Assembly (NCBI RefSeq): GCF_003634275.1
Contig: NZ_RBWY01000001.1
Location: 601,713-665,712 of the forward strand
Direction of reading: 5' to 3'
DNA from: Orbus hercynius
GTDB lineage: Bacteria; Pseudomonadota; Gammaproteobacteria; Enterobacterales; Orbaceae
Length of the DNA stretch: 64,000 nucleotides
The first letter of the stretch is position 1. The number at the start of each line of letters is the position of its first letter. A program made the position numbers and the translations under genes. The notes below the pieces were generated by a model. That model was given only the letters and a program-made list of their open reading frames with translations, was not told where the DNA came from and did not search any database. Positions 32,491 through 41,878 of this stretch are shown here, one piece after another.

Positions 32491-33024
32491 ATGTCAACAC
32501 AACAAGAATTATTGCAAGAAGAGATTCAAGCAAAAAAACAGATTAAAGCTGAAAAAATTGCTGAAAAGAAAAAATATACCGTAACATGGGATTTATTGCA
32601 GATGTATGGTCGAGAGTTATCAGCTCGATTATTACCTGCAAGTCAATGGAAAGGGATTATTGCAGTCAGTCGCGGTGGACTTGTGCCAGCGGCAATTTTA
32701 GCAAGAGAACTTAGCATTCGTTACGTCGATACCGTTTGTATTTCAAGCTATGACCATGATCATCAACGTGAAAAACTCGTCTTAAAACGCGCAGAAGGCG
32801 ACGGTGAAGGGTTTATTGTCATTGATGATTTGGTTGATACCGGTGGCACCGCCCACACAATCCGTGATATGTACCCGAAAGCAAGATTTGTAACGATTTT
32901 TGCTAAACCCGCTGGAAAACCACTTGTTGATGATTACGTCATCGACATTCCTCAAGATACTTGGATAGAGCAACCGTGGGATACCGGTATTGCTTTTGTT
33001 AAACCATTAAGTGACAAAGAATAA
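32491..33024 (+). CDS. gpt: Xanthine-guanine phosphoribosyltransferase with N-terminal extension
   Basis: Gpt salvages guanine and xanthine with PRPP at the inner face of the membrane. The PRPP loop is [12 protein letters not shown] and the C-terminal [14 protein letters not shown] is nearly the same as E. coli. The protein has 177 residues against 152 because about 24 extra residues, very rich in Lys, Glu and Gln ([17 protein letters not shown]...), precede the YTVTWDLLQ core. No alternative start codon exists near the usual N-terminus, so the extension, probably a charged helix, is likely translated. It heads a gpt-frsA-proB-proA row. Confidence 0.95.
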   Translation: MSTQQELLQEEIQAKKQIKAEKIAEKKKYTVTWDLLQMYGRELSARLLPASQWKGIIAVSRGGLVPAAILARELSIRYVDTVCISSYDHDHQREKLVLKRAEGDGEGFIVIDDLVDTGGTAHTIRDMYPKARFVTIFAKPAGKPLVDDYVIDIPQDTWIEQPWDTGIAFVKPLSDKE

Positions 33025-33085
33025 CGTAAAATAGCCTGGTATTGCACTATTCTATTTATTCATTATGTTGGGGAGGAGATGATGT

Positions 33086-34345
33086 ATGACTGAACATGAA
33101 AATCGATCAGAGAAATTATTTACTCCGCAGTTTAATTATCCAGAAACATCGGCATTAATTGCACGGCCTGATTCAAATAGCACATTTACACCTTCTGTAC
33201 TTGATGGTGAAGCACGTTCTAATTGGTACCGTGTTATTAATCGAATGTCTTGGCATTGGCATGGTTTACCGTTATTAGAAGTGGGCGATGTGTTATCCCG
33301 CATTGCCGTTTCCACACGTAAACGCAGCAATGATAATTGGTTGGATTCGGTCATCGGTTATCAATCAGGTAACTGGATTTATGAGTTTTTAGCTGAAGCG
33401 GTACAATGGCAGCAAGAAGCTGAAAAAAATCAATCTACTGAGTGTAATGAATCGAATTGTCAAGCTTGGTTAACCGCCAGTGCCTTAGCAAGTTTGGCCG
33501 GTTATCCCTATTTCCGTAATGATGACTTGGCTAATCAAGCACAAATATTTGCCAACCGTTATTATCATGAAGCGATGAATGCGTCACCATATCAGATCAA
33601 AGAACTGGATTTTAAGGTTGAGAATAAAAATGTAAAAGCAATTTTGCACACACCATCCAAAAAAAATGAAGCGGCGAGAGTTTGTCCGGTTGTTTTTTTA
33701 TGTGCGGGATTAAGTCATTTACAAATTGATTTTTATCACTATTTCTCTCGCTATTTAGCACCTTTAGGCGTTGGATTGTTGACTGTCGATACACCATCAA
33801 TTGGTCACAGTAAGCAATTTAATTTGTCGCAAAACACCAGTGTTATTCATCAATCGATACTTGAGCAAATCAAGTCAGTGCCATTAATTGATCCTGATAA
33901 GGTGATTTTATTTGGTTATCGCTTTGGGGCAAATACGGCTACACGTTTAGCTTATTTAATGCCACATAAAATTAAAGGCGTCATTAATATTGCACCCATT
34001 GTGCATCAGCTGTTTATCGATCGCCAAATGCAGGCTCAATTATCGCCTATTTATCGCGATATCATTGCCAGTCGTTTAGGGTTGAATACGGTTTCGGATC
34101 AGCAGTTGATGGCTGAATTACAGTTTTTTTCACTCAAAGAGCAGCGTTTGTTAACCAAACCTTGTCGCGTGCCGATGCTCAATATTGCTTATGAAGGCGA
34201 TATGCTGAGTTCGTTAGAAGAGGCTAAATTACTCACCTCAGCGCAAAAAGTATCATTGATTCATATCAAAGCGCTAGCTTTTAAACAAGGCTTGCAGCAG
34301 GCAGCAGAACAATCGACCCAATGGATTAACGCATTGATTAAATAA
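33086..34345 (+). CDS. frsA: Esterase FrsA (YafA)
   Basis: FrsA is an alpha/beta-hydrolase that binds EIIA-Glc and affects the balance of fermentation and respiration in E. coli. The 419-residue length matches (414) and conserved blocks include WYRVINRMSWHWHGL, SVIGYQSGNWIYEFLAEAVQWQQ and the nucleophile-elbow region FGYRFGANTATRLAYL. As in E. coli, that elbow reads GYRFG without serine, so classical Ser hydrolysis at this point is doubtful. AGGAG lies 8 bases before the ATG. It follows gpt by 61 bases, as in E. coli. Confidence 0.93.
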   Translation: MTEHENRSEKLFTPQFNYPETSALIARPDSNSTFTPSVLDGEARSNWYRVINRMSWHWHGLPLLEVGDVLSRIAVSTRKRSNDNWLDSVIGYQSGNWIYEFLAEAVQWQQEAEKNQSTECNESNCQAWLTASALASLAGYPYFRNDDLANQAQIFANRYYHEAMNASPYQIKELDFKVENKNVKAILHTPSKKNEAARVCPVVFLCAGLSHLQIDFYHYFSRYLAPLGVGLLTVDTPSIGHSKQFNLSQNTSVIHQSILEQIKSVPLIDPDKVILFGYRFGANTATRLAYLMPHKIKGVINIAPIVHQLFIDRQMQAQLSPIYRDIIASRLGLNTVSDQQLMAELQFFSLKEQRLLTKPCRVPMLNIAYEGDMLSSLEEAKLLTSAQKVSLIHIKALAFKQGLQQAAEQSTQWINALIK

Positions 34346-34371
34346 CTTTTAGCACAAAGTAATGGTTCAAA

Positions 34372-35472
34372 ATGAAGCGACAAACTATTGTTATAAAACT
34401 GGGTACCAGTGTTTTAACTGGTGGTTCAAAAAAATTAGATCGCTCTAAAATTGTTGAGTTGGTGAGGCAATGCCATTTACTACATCAACAAGGGCATAAA
34501 ATTGTCATTGTCACTTCGGGTGCGATTGCGGCAGGTCGTGAGCAGCTTAATTATCCTGATTTGCCTAAAACGATTGCTTCAAAGCAGTTATTAGCGTCTG
34601 TTGGGCAAGGCAAATTGATTCAACTATGGGAACAGTTGTTTTCAATTTATAATATTTTTATTGGGCAAATGCTATTAACTCGAGCTGACTTAGAGGATCG
34701 AGAGCGGTTTCTTAATGCTCAAGATGCGCTCAAAGCCATGCTTGATAATCACATTGTGCCAGTCATTAATGAAAATGATGCGGTGGCGACAGCTGAAATC
34801 AAAGTCGGTGATAATGATAATTTGTCGGCGTTAGCGGCGATTCTTGCACAAGCAGATAAATTGATTCTCTTAACCGATCAAGAAGGGCTCTTTACCGCTG
34901 ATCCTCGCAAAGATCCTAATGCGCAGCTCATTACGGAAATTGAAACGATTGATAACGCATTAAAAGCGATTGCCGGCGATAGCGTATCGGGGCTTGGAAC
35001 GGGAGGAATGGGCACTAAATTACAAGCGGCTGAAATTGCCGGTAAAGCGGGAATTGAAGTGATTATAGCGGCTGGAAGCAGAGCGAATGTGATCATTGAT
35101 ATTGCGGGTAATATTGCAGTAGGTACACGCTTTTTAGTTAATAAAACGCCACTTGAACACCGTAAATATTGGTTGTTTGGTGCACCGCCAGCTGGGAGTA
35201 TCACGCTTGATGATGGCGCGGTAAATGCAATTTTAAATCAAGGTCGCTCTATATTACCAACAGGTATTATCAAAGTTGAACATAACTTTTCACGCGGTGA
35301 AGTGATTGATATTTGTAATAAAGAAGGGATTAGCATTGCGCGTGGCGTATCGCGTTATAACAGTGATGCACTGCGGCAGATAGCTGGGCATCATTCACAA
35401 GAGATCAGCAAGCTCATCGGTTATGAGTATGGATCAGTCGCTGTGCATCGTGATGATATGATAGTTAAGTAG
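34372..35472 (+). CDS. proB: Glutamate 5-kinase
   Basis: ProB makes gamma-glutamyl phosphate, the first step of proline synthesis, and is inhibited by proline. The amino-acid kinase domain (about residues 1-255) shows [29 protein letters not shown] and [18 protein letters not shown]; a PUA domain (about 275-360) forms the C-terminus. The length is 366, as in E. coli (367). It starts 26 bases after frsA and is followed 9 bases later by proA. In E. coli crl and phoE lie between frsA and proB; both are absent here. Confidence 0.96.
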   Translation: MKRQTIVIKLGTSVLTGGSKKLDRSKIVELVRQCHLLHQQGHKIVIVTSGAIAAGREQLNYPDLPKTIASKQLLASVGQGKLIQLWEQLFSIYNIFIGQMLLTRADLEDRERFLNAQDALKAMLDNHIVPVINENDAVATAEIKVGDNDNLSALAAILAQADKLILLTDQEGLFTADPRKDPNAQLITEIETIDNALKAIAGDSVSGLGTGGMGTKLQAAEIAGKAGIEVIIAAGSRANVIIDIAGNIAVGTRFLVNKTPLEHRKYWLFGAPPAGSITLDDGAVNAILNQGRSILPTGIIKVEHNFSRGEVIDICNKEGISIARGVSRYNSDALRQIAGHHSQEISKLIGYEYGSVAVHRDDMIVK

Positions 35473-35481
35473 GAGAATGGC

Positions 35482-36735
35482 ATGTTAATCGAAATAGGTA
35501 AAGCGGCTAAACACGCCTCATTTGAGCTCTCACAATGCTCGACATCACAAAAAAATGCGGCCTTAAATTGCATCGCTGAATTACTTGAGCAGCAAGCAGA
35601 GCGCATTTTAGCCGCCAATGAATTAGATATGCAAGCTGCGAAAGCTAATGGTACCAGTGAGGCGATTTTGGATCGCTTATTGTTAACAACAGCTCGCTTA
35701 GCCTCAATAGCCAATGATGTGAGAAAGGTGGTGACTTTGACTGATCCGATTGGACAAGTGATTGATGGGAGCACCCTTGATAGCGGATTAAAGTTACAAC
35801 GTCACAGAGTGCCGCTCGGGGTGATTGGGGTGATTTATGAAGCACGTCCTAATGTCACCATTGATATTGCGGCATTGTGTTTAAAAACCAGCAATGCGGT
35901 AATTTTACGTGGTGGTAAAGAGACCGTTCATACTAATCGTGCAATGGTTACTGTTATTCAACAAGCACTCAGTCAGTCAAATTTACCGGCGGCGGCGGTG
36001 CAATCGATTAATCACCCAGATCGTCAGTATATCAATCAATTATTAAAACTCGACCAGTATGTTGATATGATTATTCCACGTGGTGGAGCTGCCTTACATA
36101 AATTATGCCGAGAACACTCAACCATTCCAGTTATCACTGGTGGAATTGGTGTTTGTCATATGTTTGCAGATGAGAGTATGGATTTTGATAAAGCTTTACC
36201 GCTGATTATTAATGCTAAAACTCAGCGCCCAAGTACTTGTAATACACTAGAGACCTTACTGGTACACACTGAAATTGCGGATAAATTTTTACCAAAACTC
36301 AGCCAAATTATGGCTGATAATGGCGTCATACTGCATGCTGATGAAAGCGCATTTGCGATCTTAAAGTCCGGCGTTGCTAATGTGTTGCCTGTGACGGATG
36401 AAGAGCTGCGTAATGAGTGGTTATCAAAAGATTTAAATATCGTAATTGTGGACTCACTCGATATGGCTGTTAAACATATTCGTGAATACGGTAGTGCGCA
36501 TTCTGATGCGATTTTAACGCGCTCATTACCCTGTGCCGAGCGGTTTGTTAATTTGGTTGATTCGGCCGCTGTCTATGTTAATGCCTCAACGCGCTTTACT
36601 GATGGTGGGCAATTTGGGCTCGGTGCTGAAGTGGCAGTCAGTACGCAAAAATTACATGCCAGAGGACCAATGGGGTTAGAAGCGCTTACAACGTATAAAT
36701 GGATCGGTTATGGCGATGATCTAATTCGCGCTTAG
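35482..36735 (+). CDS. proA: Gamma-glutamyl phosphate reductase
   Basis: ProA reduces gamma-glutamyl phosphate to glutamate semialdehyde with NADPH, the second step of proline synthesis. The 417-residue length equals E. coli ProA. The catalytic cysteine is Cys253 in [26 protein letters not shown] and LRGGKE are the NADPH-binding regions, and the C-terminal [26 protein letters not shown] is diagnostic. AGGAG precedes the start. ProB and ProA act as a complex that channels the labile intermediate. Confidence 0.97.
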   Translation: MLIEIGKAAKHASFELSQCSTSQKNAALNCIAELLEQQAERILAANELDMQAAKANGTSEAILDRLLLTTARLASIANDVRKVVTLTDPIGQVIDGSTLDSGLKLQRHRVPLGVIGVIYEARPNVTIDIAALCLKTSNAVILRGGKETVHTNRAMVTVIQQALSQSNLPAAAVQSINHPDRQYINQLLKLDQYVDMIIPRGGAALHKLCREHSTIPVITGGIGVCHMFADESMDFDKALPLIINAKTQRPSTCNTLETLLVHTEIADKFLPKLSQIMADNGVILHADESAFAILKSGVANVLPVTDEELRNEWLSKDLNIVIVDSLDMAVKHIREYGSAHSDAILTRSLPCAERFVNLVDSAAVYVNASTRFTDGGQFGLGAEVAVSTQKLHARGPMGLEALTTYKWIGYGDDLIRA

Positions 36736-36756
36736 CATTAACGGAACTAAAAAACG

Positions 36757-36778
36757 AAAGGCGACAATTGTCGCCTTT
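36757..36778. terminator. Bidirectional terminator between proA and trhP
   Basis: A perfect 22-base palindrome centred on CAATTG, with arms AAAGGCGACAA and complement, has T runs on both strands and serves two convergent genes. Confidence 0.88.
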
Positions 36779-36784
36779 TTTATG

Positions 36785-38161
36785 TTATTTGCTCAGCGGA
36801 TTATCCGTCGTTGCCCCATTAGGAAAATTACGCATAAGTAAGGCGAATTCAAGCGGGATTTCATCTGGAATAGGGAGATAAACGATATGACCATCACCTA
36901 GGCCTGCTGTGACCTCTTGACCTTTCTTATTTTGCATGCGATCAATGATAAAATTGATATTACCATTTGGCGTCATCAGTTCAACGCTATCACCGACCGA
37001 AAAACGGTTTTTAACAATGACTTCTGCAAGGCCATTTAAACGTTTTCCACTGAATTCGCCGACAAATTGTTGGCGCTCAGAGACTGAGTGGCTATGGACA
37101 TAATTTTGCATATCTTCATGATTATGACGACGTAAGAATCCTTCGGTATAGCCACGATTTGCTAACGATTCGAGCTCCATTAATAGCGTTGGATCAAACG
37201 GCTTACCTTCTGCTGCGGCATCAATAGCACGGCGATACACTTGGGCTGTGCGGGCACAATAATAAAACGATTTGGTTCGGCCTTCGATTTTCAGTGAATG
37301 GACTCCGATTTTGGTCAGATCGTCGACTAACTCAACCGCTCTTAAATCTTTTGAGTTCATAATATAAGTGCCATGCTCATCTTCAAAAGCTTGCATGTAT
37401 TCACCCGGTCTACCTGACTCTTCTAGCATAAAGACTTTATTAGTTGGGGAGCTTAGGCTTGTAACCGGCTCAATTTGTTTAAATGGAATTGGCTGCTGCT
37501 TATGTACGATTTGGCCGACGTCATCTTCTTTGCCTTCAGCAACTTTATATTCCCAGCGGCAGGCATTGGTACAAGTCCCTTGATTCGGATCGCGTTTATT
37601 GATGTAACCAGATAGTAAACAGCGCCCAGAATAGGCCATACACAATGCGCCGTGAATAAACACTTCTAGTTCCATTTCTGGCACATTTTCACGGATTTCA
37701 GCAATTTCATCGATGGACAGTTCGCGTGATAGTACAGCGCGAGTTAGGCCCATTTTGTGCCAAAATTTGACTGTTGCCCAGTTAACGGCATTAGATTGCA
37801 CGGACAGGTGAATTTCCATCTCAGGAAAATGTTCTCGAACCAGCATAATAAGTCCGGGATCAGACATGATAAATGCGTCAGGTTTCATATCGACAACCGG
37901 TTTTAAATCACGAATGAAGGTTTTAAGCTTGGAATTATGTGGGGCAATATTCACAACGACATAGAATTTTTTACCTTGCGCGTGGGCTTCATTAATGCCG
38001 ATAGCTAAATTTTCATGATTAAATTCGTTGTTACGCACGCGTAAACTATATCGAGGTTGTCCTGCGTATACTGCATCTGCGCCATAGGCAAATGCGTAGC
38101 GCATGTTTTTTAACGAGCCAGCCGGAGAGAGCAGCTCAGGTTTTGCATAAAGAGTTGTCAT
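36785..38161 (-). CDS. trhP: tRNA hydroxylation protein TrhP (YegQ, peptidase U32 family)
   Basis: TrhP takes part in prephenate-dependent hydroxylation of wobble uridine 34 (ho5U) in tRNA. Very high similarity to E. coli YegQ is seen throughout: KPELLSPAGSLKNMRYAFAY, GADAVYAGQPRYSLRVRNNEF, and the cysteine set CMAYSGRCLL with GTCTNACRWEY that may hold an iron-sulfur cluster. I prefer ATG 38161 (458 aa), which has AGAGG ten bases away; ATG 38170 is nearly touching that site. It is convergent with proA. Confidence 0.94.
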   Translation of the reverse strand: MTTLYAKPELLSPAGSLKNMRYAFAYGADAVYAGQPRYSLRVRNNEFNHENLAIGINEAHAQGKKFYVVVNIAPHNSKLKTFIRDLKPVVDMKPDAFIMSDPGLIMLVREHFPEMEIHLSVQSNAVNWATVKFWHKMGLTRAVLSRELSIDEIAEIRENVPEMELEVFIHGALCMAYSGRCLLSGYINKRDPNQGTCTNACRWEYKVAEGKEDDVGQIVHKQQPIPFKQIEPVTSLSSPTNKVFMLEESGRPGEYMQAFEDEHGTYIMNSKDLRAVELVDDLTKIGVHSLKIEGRTKSFYYCARTAQVYRRAIDAAAEGKPFDPTLLMELESLANRGYTEGFLRRHNHEDMQNYVHSHSVSERQQFVGEFSGKRLNGLAEVIVKNRFSVGDSVELMTPNGNINFIIDRMQNKKGQEVTAGLGDGHIVYLPIPDEIPLEFALLMRNFPNGATTDNPLSK

Positions 38162-38478
38162 TTTAGTCATGCCTCTGATGTCAGGTCAGTGAATTAACGG
38201 TAAGTTAATTCGTTTTTAGCATATTGTGTAATACAATTTACTGGTTCAATATTGCATCATGTTACAATTGGAATTGTAAATGAACTGTTTTTCCTATTAG
38301 GGAAATTGCGCTGAATTATCACCATCTTTGCTGTTGACTTCAAGTTTTTTTTATCATTATTGTGTTATCTTTTTTATCAACGCAGCAAATTATTTTTTAG
38401 ACTCTCCAATCTCTTATTGTGTGTGCTATTATTTAGCGTGTCTATTTTATTTTGCCTACCGTAATAAGGAGCCCAGCC
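38162..38478. other. Intergenic region with a TTACAATT palindrome
   Basis: 317 bases between the divergent trhP and rhodanese genes. It holds an interrupted palindrome, TTACAATT-GG-AATTGTAA (38262-38279), of the size of a dimeric repressor site, and must contain both promoters. No small gene or terminator is convincing. Confidence 0.4.
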
Positions 38479-38850
38479 ATGCAGCATAATCCCGCTTTTG
38501 AACAGCTTTGTTCGACCGCTCAAAAACACGTCAAAGAAATCACTATTGACGAGGTTAAACACCTGATGGATAGCCAGCAATTACCGCTTTTTATTGATGT
38601 GAGAGAGGATAACGAATGGCTAAACAATCATTTACCTTATGCTAAACATCTGGGAAGAGGTGTGATTGAACGTGATATTGAAACGCTGGTACCTAACAAA
38701 CAAACGACGATGATTTTGTATTGTGGTGGCGGATATCGCTCTGTCCTTGCTGCTGAAAGTTTACAAAAAATGGGCTATAGCAATGTGCTTTCTATGGCCG
38801 GCGGCTATCGCGGGTGGAAAGAGGCGGGTTATCCATTGGTTAACGAATAA
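38479..38850 (+). CDS. Rhodanese-like sulfurtransferase
   Basis: A single rhodanese domain of 123 residues. The entry motif LFIDVREDNEW and the active-site loop YCGGGYRSV, with Cys as the persulfide carrier, then MAGGYRGWKEAGYPL, are standard. No signal peptide is seen, so it is cytoplasmic. Such proteins carry sulfur for thiolation, detoxification or signalling; the partner is unknown. ATG 38479 with AAGGAG 8 bases ahead is preferred to ATG 38452. Its neighbour on the other side, YeiH, is annotated in related bacteria as a putative sulfate exporter, so a sulfur link is possible but unproven. Confidence 0.88.
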   Translation: MQHNPAFEQLCSTAQKHVKEITIDEVKHLMDSQQLPLFIDVREDNEWLNNHLPYAKHLGRGVIERDIETLVPNKQTTMILYCGGGYRSVLAAESLQKMGYSNVLSMAGGYRGWKEAGYPLVNE

Positions 38851-38918
38851 TGGCTATACTAATACCGGTATAGCCATACATATATGTCTGAATTATAAAG
38901 GGAAATGATTCCCTTTTA
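38851..38918 (+). terminator. Tandem hairpins after the rhodanese gene
   Basis: The first hairpin pairs TGGCTATAC (38851-38859) with GTATAGCCA (38868-38876) and starts right after the stop codon. The second pairs AAAGGGAA (38897-38904) with TTCCCTTT (38909-38916), followed by TT, and also serves the convergent yeiH gene. Confidence 0.65.
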
Positions 38919-38921
38919 TTA

Positions 38922-39947
38922 TCATGACAAGACATATGTCACCAGTAGATTAATCGTAGCACCACCGATAATTAACCAAATAAAGATCACTAAACCTAAT
39001 AATAAGGGTTTAATGCCGGCTTTCTTAAAAGCTGAATAGTGACTAGTTAAGCCAAGCGCAGCCATTGCCATTGTTAATAGCACATTATCAATGACAATAA
39101 TGATATTAACTAACTCTGCAGGTAAAAAACCAAGTGAGTTAATACAGGCCATAATTAAAAATCCAACCGCAAACCAAGGAATAATCAGTTTACTTTTTTG
39201 TTGATTACCCTGTTGTTTATGGCGCAAGTAGGTCGATAATATTAATAAGAAAGGTGCAAGCAGTAGTACCCGAATCATTTTACTAATGACGGCTGTATTA
39301 ACGGCTGCTTTACCGATAGCATCTCCCGCGCCAACAACTTGTGCGACTTCATGAATGGTTGAACCAATGTAGATACCAAACTGGCTTTGTGACACAGGCC
39401 AAATCTGAACAAGGTAAGCATAGATTATTGGGTAAATAAACATGCTCAGTGTACCAAATACCACAACGACGGCAACCGCTATGGTGACTTTTTCGGCCGT
39501 GGTATTGATAGTGGACTCAGTTGCAATTACCGCCGCTGCGCCACAAATAGAGCAGCCACTACCGATTAAAATGGCACTATCTTGATCGATGTGAAAGAGT
39601 TTAATACCGATTATGACAGTAAGCAAAAAGGTCAAGCTCACCATCAAAATATCAATCAGTACACCTTGATAACCAATTAAAGCGATATCTTGAAAGGTCA
39701 GTTTAATACCAAATAAAACAATTGCTATCCGTAGGATTTTACCTTTACATAAATCAACACCTGCCTGACAAGCTCGACTGAGCTGCGGATAAACTGTATT
39801 ACCGATGATTAAACCGATGATAATAGCCAACACAATGGCTGAAAGACCAATAGTTTGTATATAACTGAAAGTGGCAATATAGGTCGCACCGATTGCGATA
39901 CTAAGTGATAAAACAAACCCAGGAAAGTATTTTGTTAAAACGTTCAT
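38922..39947 (-). CDS. yeiH: YeiH family membrane protein (UPF0324)
   Basis: A 341-residue inner-membrane protein with about ten hydrophobic helices. The motifs LAIIIGLIIGNTVYPQ, IVLFGIKLTFQDI, IGSGCSICGAAAVIAT and STIHEVAQVVGAG belong to the YeiH/UPF0324 family, proposed to export sulfate or related anions. In E. coli yeiH lies divergent from the LysR gene yeiE, exactly as here, which supports the pair. The GAGGT ribosome site almost touches the start. Confidence 0.9.
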   Translation of the reverse strand: MNVLTKYFPGFVLSLSIAIGATYIATFSYIQTIGLSAIVLAIIIGLIIGNTVYPQLSRACQAGVDLCKGKILRIAIVLFGIKLTFQDIALIGYQGVLIDILMVSLTFLLTVIIGIKLFHIDQDSAILIGSGCSICGAAAVIATESTINTTAEKVTIAVAVVVVFGTLSMFIYPIIYAYLVQIWPVSQSQFGIYIGSTIHEVAQVVGAGDAIGKAAVNTAVISKMIRVLLLAPFLLILSTYLRHKQQGNQQKSKLIIPWFAVGFLIMACINSLGFLPAELVNIIIVIDNVLLTMAMAALGLTSHYSAFKKAGIKPLLLGLVIFIWLIIGGATINLLVTYVLS

Positions 39948-40060
39948 ACCTCAAAATCCATTAAAAAATAAAAGCACTATAACTAAATTATTTTAATAAA
40001 TAAAATTAATTTAATTTACCTGCTATATTAATTTAATTAATGATTAATGGGCACACTCCG

Positions 40061-40930
40061 ATGAAAATTACCTTGAAGGCGTTGAATGTATTTTATTGTA
40101 TTGTTAAATATAAAACAGTACAGGCCGCAGCTGATGCGCTTAATATGACGCAATCAGCAGCAAGTCAGGCTCTATTGAAGCTTGAAAACGCCTTAAATAC
40201 ACAATTGTTTGATCGAAATGGTCGGCAACTAATTCTTAATGAGAATGGAGGATTATTGTTGCCGTTAGCGCTCAATATGCTTGAATCAGCTCAACGTATT
40301 GAACATGTATTTTTACTGAATCCTATCGTAATCAAAATAGGTGCAAGTACCACGATTGCTAATTATGTGATGCCAGAGCAATTAGCAAAATTTTATGCGC
40401 AGCATCCCTCTGCAAAATTAGATATGATGGTGGGAAATAGTGCAGCAGTTATTGCCGCTATACTCAATTTTAATATTGATATTGGCATTGTTGAAGGCGA
40501 ATGCTGCCATCCCGATATTGTTGTTAGGCCATGGCAAGAAGATGAGTTGGTAATTTTTGGTCATTATGATAGTAAATCTTTCAATTTAACCAAGACACAA
40601 TTAGCTAAGACACCGTGGATATTGCGGGAAAAGGGCAGTGGAACACGAGCGGTTGTCGAGTTATTTCTCAAAAGCTATATAGGGGAATTTAACTTGCGCA
40701 TGGAACTGGGTAATTCTGAGGCAATAAAGTACTCAGTGGCAGCCGGTTTAGGGATCAGTTGTTTATCGCGTTATGTGGTTGAGGATTTAATACTACAAAA
40801 CAAGATTACTTTAATAGAAACATCATTACCCAAATTAAAACGGACATTTTATATTATCACTCATCGCAATAAGAGCAATACGAAAGGAATAGAGCTTTTT
40901 TTAAAATTTATGATGGCCACTCGTGAATAA
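40061..40930 (+). CDS. yeiE: LysR-family regulator YeiE
   Basis: A LysR-type regulator of 289 residues: an N-terminal helix-turn-helix (about 1-60; AAADALNMTQSAASQALLKLE) and a periplasmic-binding-protein-like effector domain. In enterobacteria YeiE responds to sulfite and regulates yeiH and other genes. The divergent position next to yeiH and the N-terminus MKITLKALNVF support the assignment. I prefer ATG 40061 over ATG 40040 because it fits the family start, although neither has a clear ribosome site. Confidence 0.86.
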   Translation: MKITLKALNVFYCIVKYKTVQAAADALNMTQSAASQALLKLENALNTQLFDRNGRQLILNENGGLLLPLALNMLESAQRIEHVFLLNPIVIKIGASTTIANYVMPEQLAKFYAQHPSAKLDMMVGNSAAVIAAILNFNIDIGIVEGECCHPDIVVRPWQEDELVIFGHYDSKSFNLTKTQLAKTPWILREKGSGTRAVVELFLKSYIGEFNLRMELGNSEAIKYSVAAGLGISCLSRYVVEDLILQNKITLIETSLPKLKRTFYIITHRNKSNTKGIELFLKFMMATRE

Positions 40931-40942
40931 ATTTGAAAAAAA

Positions 40943-40963
40943 AGCGAACTAGGAGATAGTTCG
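40943..40963 (-). terminator. Orphan minus-strand terminator
   Basis: GCGAACT (40943-40949) pairs with AGTTCGC (40957-40963). Only the minus strand has a T run after the stem (eight T, 40942-40935), so it ends a transcript coming from higher coordinates. The nearest minus-strand gene is the methyltransferase, 900 bases away. Confidence 0.65.
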
Positions 40964-41521
40964 CCAAAAAAATAAGGAATAGGAATCAATGAATCAGTTA
41001 AAGCAATCATTGAGGTTGTATTATCGGTTTTTTTTGCAATTATGTCTGTTAAGGAATGGTAATAGAGTATTAAAGAATACAGTTATAATGTATGGTAAAT
41101 GTTAAATTTATTTTCATAAATAAGCTAATTGTCTATTATCGGTTAAGATAATTGAAAGGGGGTATTGTTTCAATTAAAACTTGCTTTATATCAATATTTA
41201 TGCGTTAATAAAAGAACTGCATCACGCTGCATCATTTTGAATTACCATATTCATAATAATAGTATTTGTAAGTATAGTCTTTAGCCTAAGTATCCTCACC
41301 GTTTTTCCGCTTCGTCTTTAATCTATCTTTTTACTGTTTAAAATAGCATGTAGATAATTGTAGTTACGGTAACTATCGTGAAGAATAACTAATAATAATT
41401 AGAAAGCGTGTTTAATCAGCGTGCTAGTAATATTTTATAATATCAAATTTATTGAAACAAAGTTAAATTCACTTGCGATAGTAATAGGGCATTATAGCCA
41501 ATAGCATGGAGGATTTTCATC

Positions 41522-41596
41522 ATGAAAAAACATTACTTTTTTATTCGTAAACGAGCAGAAAAGCATAATTCAAGTCCAAAATTGACAATTAAGTAA
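41522..41596 (+). CDS. Possible 24-residue basic peptide gene
   Basis: A 24-codon frame with a strong GGAGG 9 bases before ATG 41522, a perfect TATAAT at 41436-41441, and an intrinsic terminator 57 bases after the stop. The product begins MKKHYFFIRKRAEK and is strongly basic without a signal peptide or membrane segment. I do not recognise it. It could instead be the decoy or leader part of a small RNA. The compact layout of promoter, ribosome site and terminator is the main support. Confidence 0.45.
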   Translation: MKKHYFFIRKRAEKHNSSPKLTIK

Positions 41597-41653
41597 TTAT
41601 CATTTTTGCTCACCATCATTCACTGCTTACATAACGTAATGTAATAGCAAATC

Positions 41654-41677
41654 AAGCTCACTTTGGTGAGCTTTTTT
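41654..41677 (+). terminator. Intrinsic terminator
   Basis: AAGCTCAC (41654-41661), a TTTG loop and GTGAGCTT (41666-41673) are followed by a T run to 41677. It would end the transcript of the small frame at 41522. Confidence 0.85.
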
Positions 41678-41878
41678 GTTGGTTTATATTAGAATTTCAT
41701 TGCAATTAAACAGAATAAAATTTTGAATGTTAATTAAACGGGGAGTACAATTTAACCAGTTATTCAACGATATGAATTAATTGATAAAATATCAGTTATA
41801 AACAGACTTGTTAAGCCAAAATGGGGATTAAATTAGTGCTATTAGTACCAATTGGTTATGGCATTATAGGCATTCAAT

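Larger units (their letters stand above)
40931..41878. other. Long intergenic region with orphan terminator and small ORFs
   Basis: 948 bases. It holds a minus-strand terminator (40943-40963), a possible 24-codon gene with promoter-like TATAAT at 41436-41441, and a plus-strand terminator (41654-41677). A 38-codon frame at 40989-41105 starts behind AGGA but has no other support. The rest is A+T-rich and silent. Confidence 0.5.

Noticed and set aside
34878-35774. Minus-strand frames of 108 and 117 codons opposite proB and proA
   Set aside because: They are complements of highly conserved coding sequence, with low-complexity products and no translation signals.
40989-41105. 38-codon plus-strand frame after yeiE
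   Set aside because: AGGA precedes its ATG, but no promoter or terminator supports it and the product is not protein-like enough to call.
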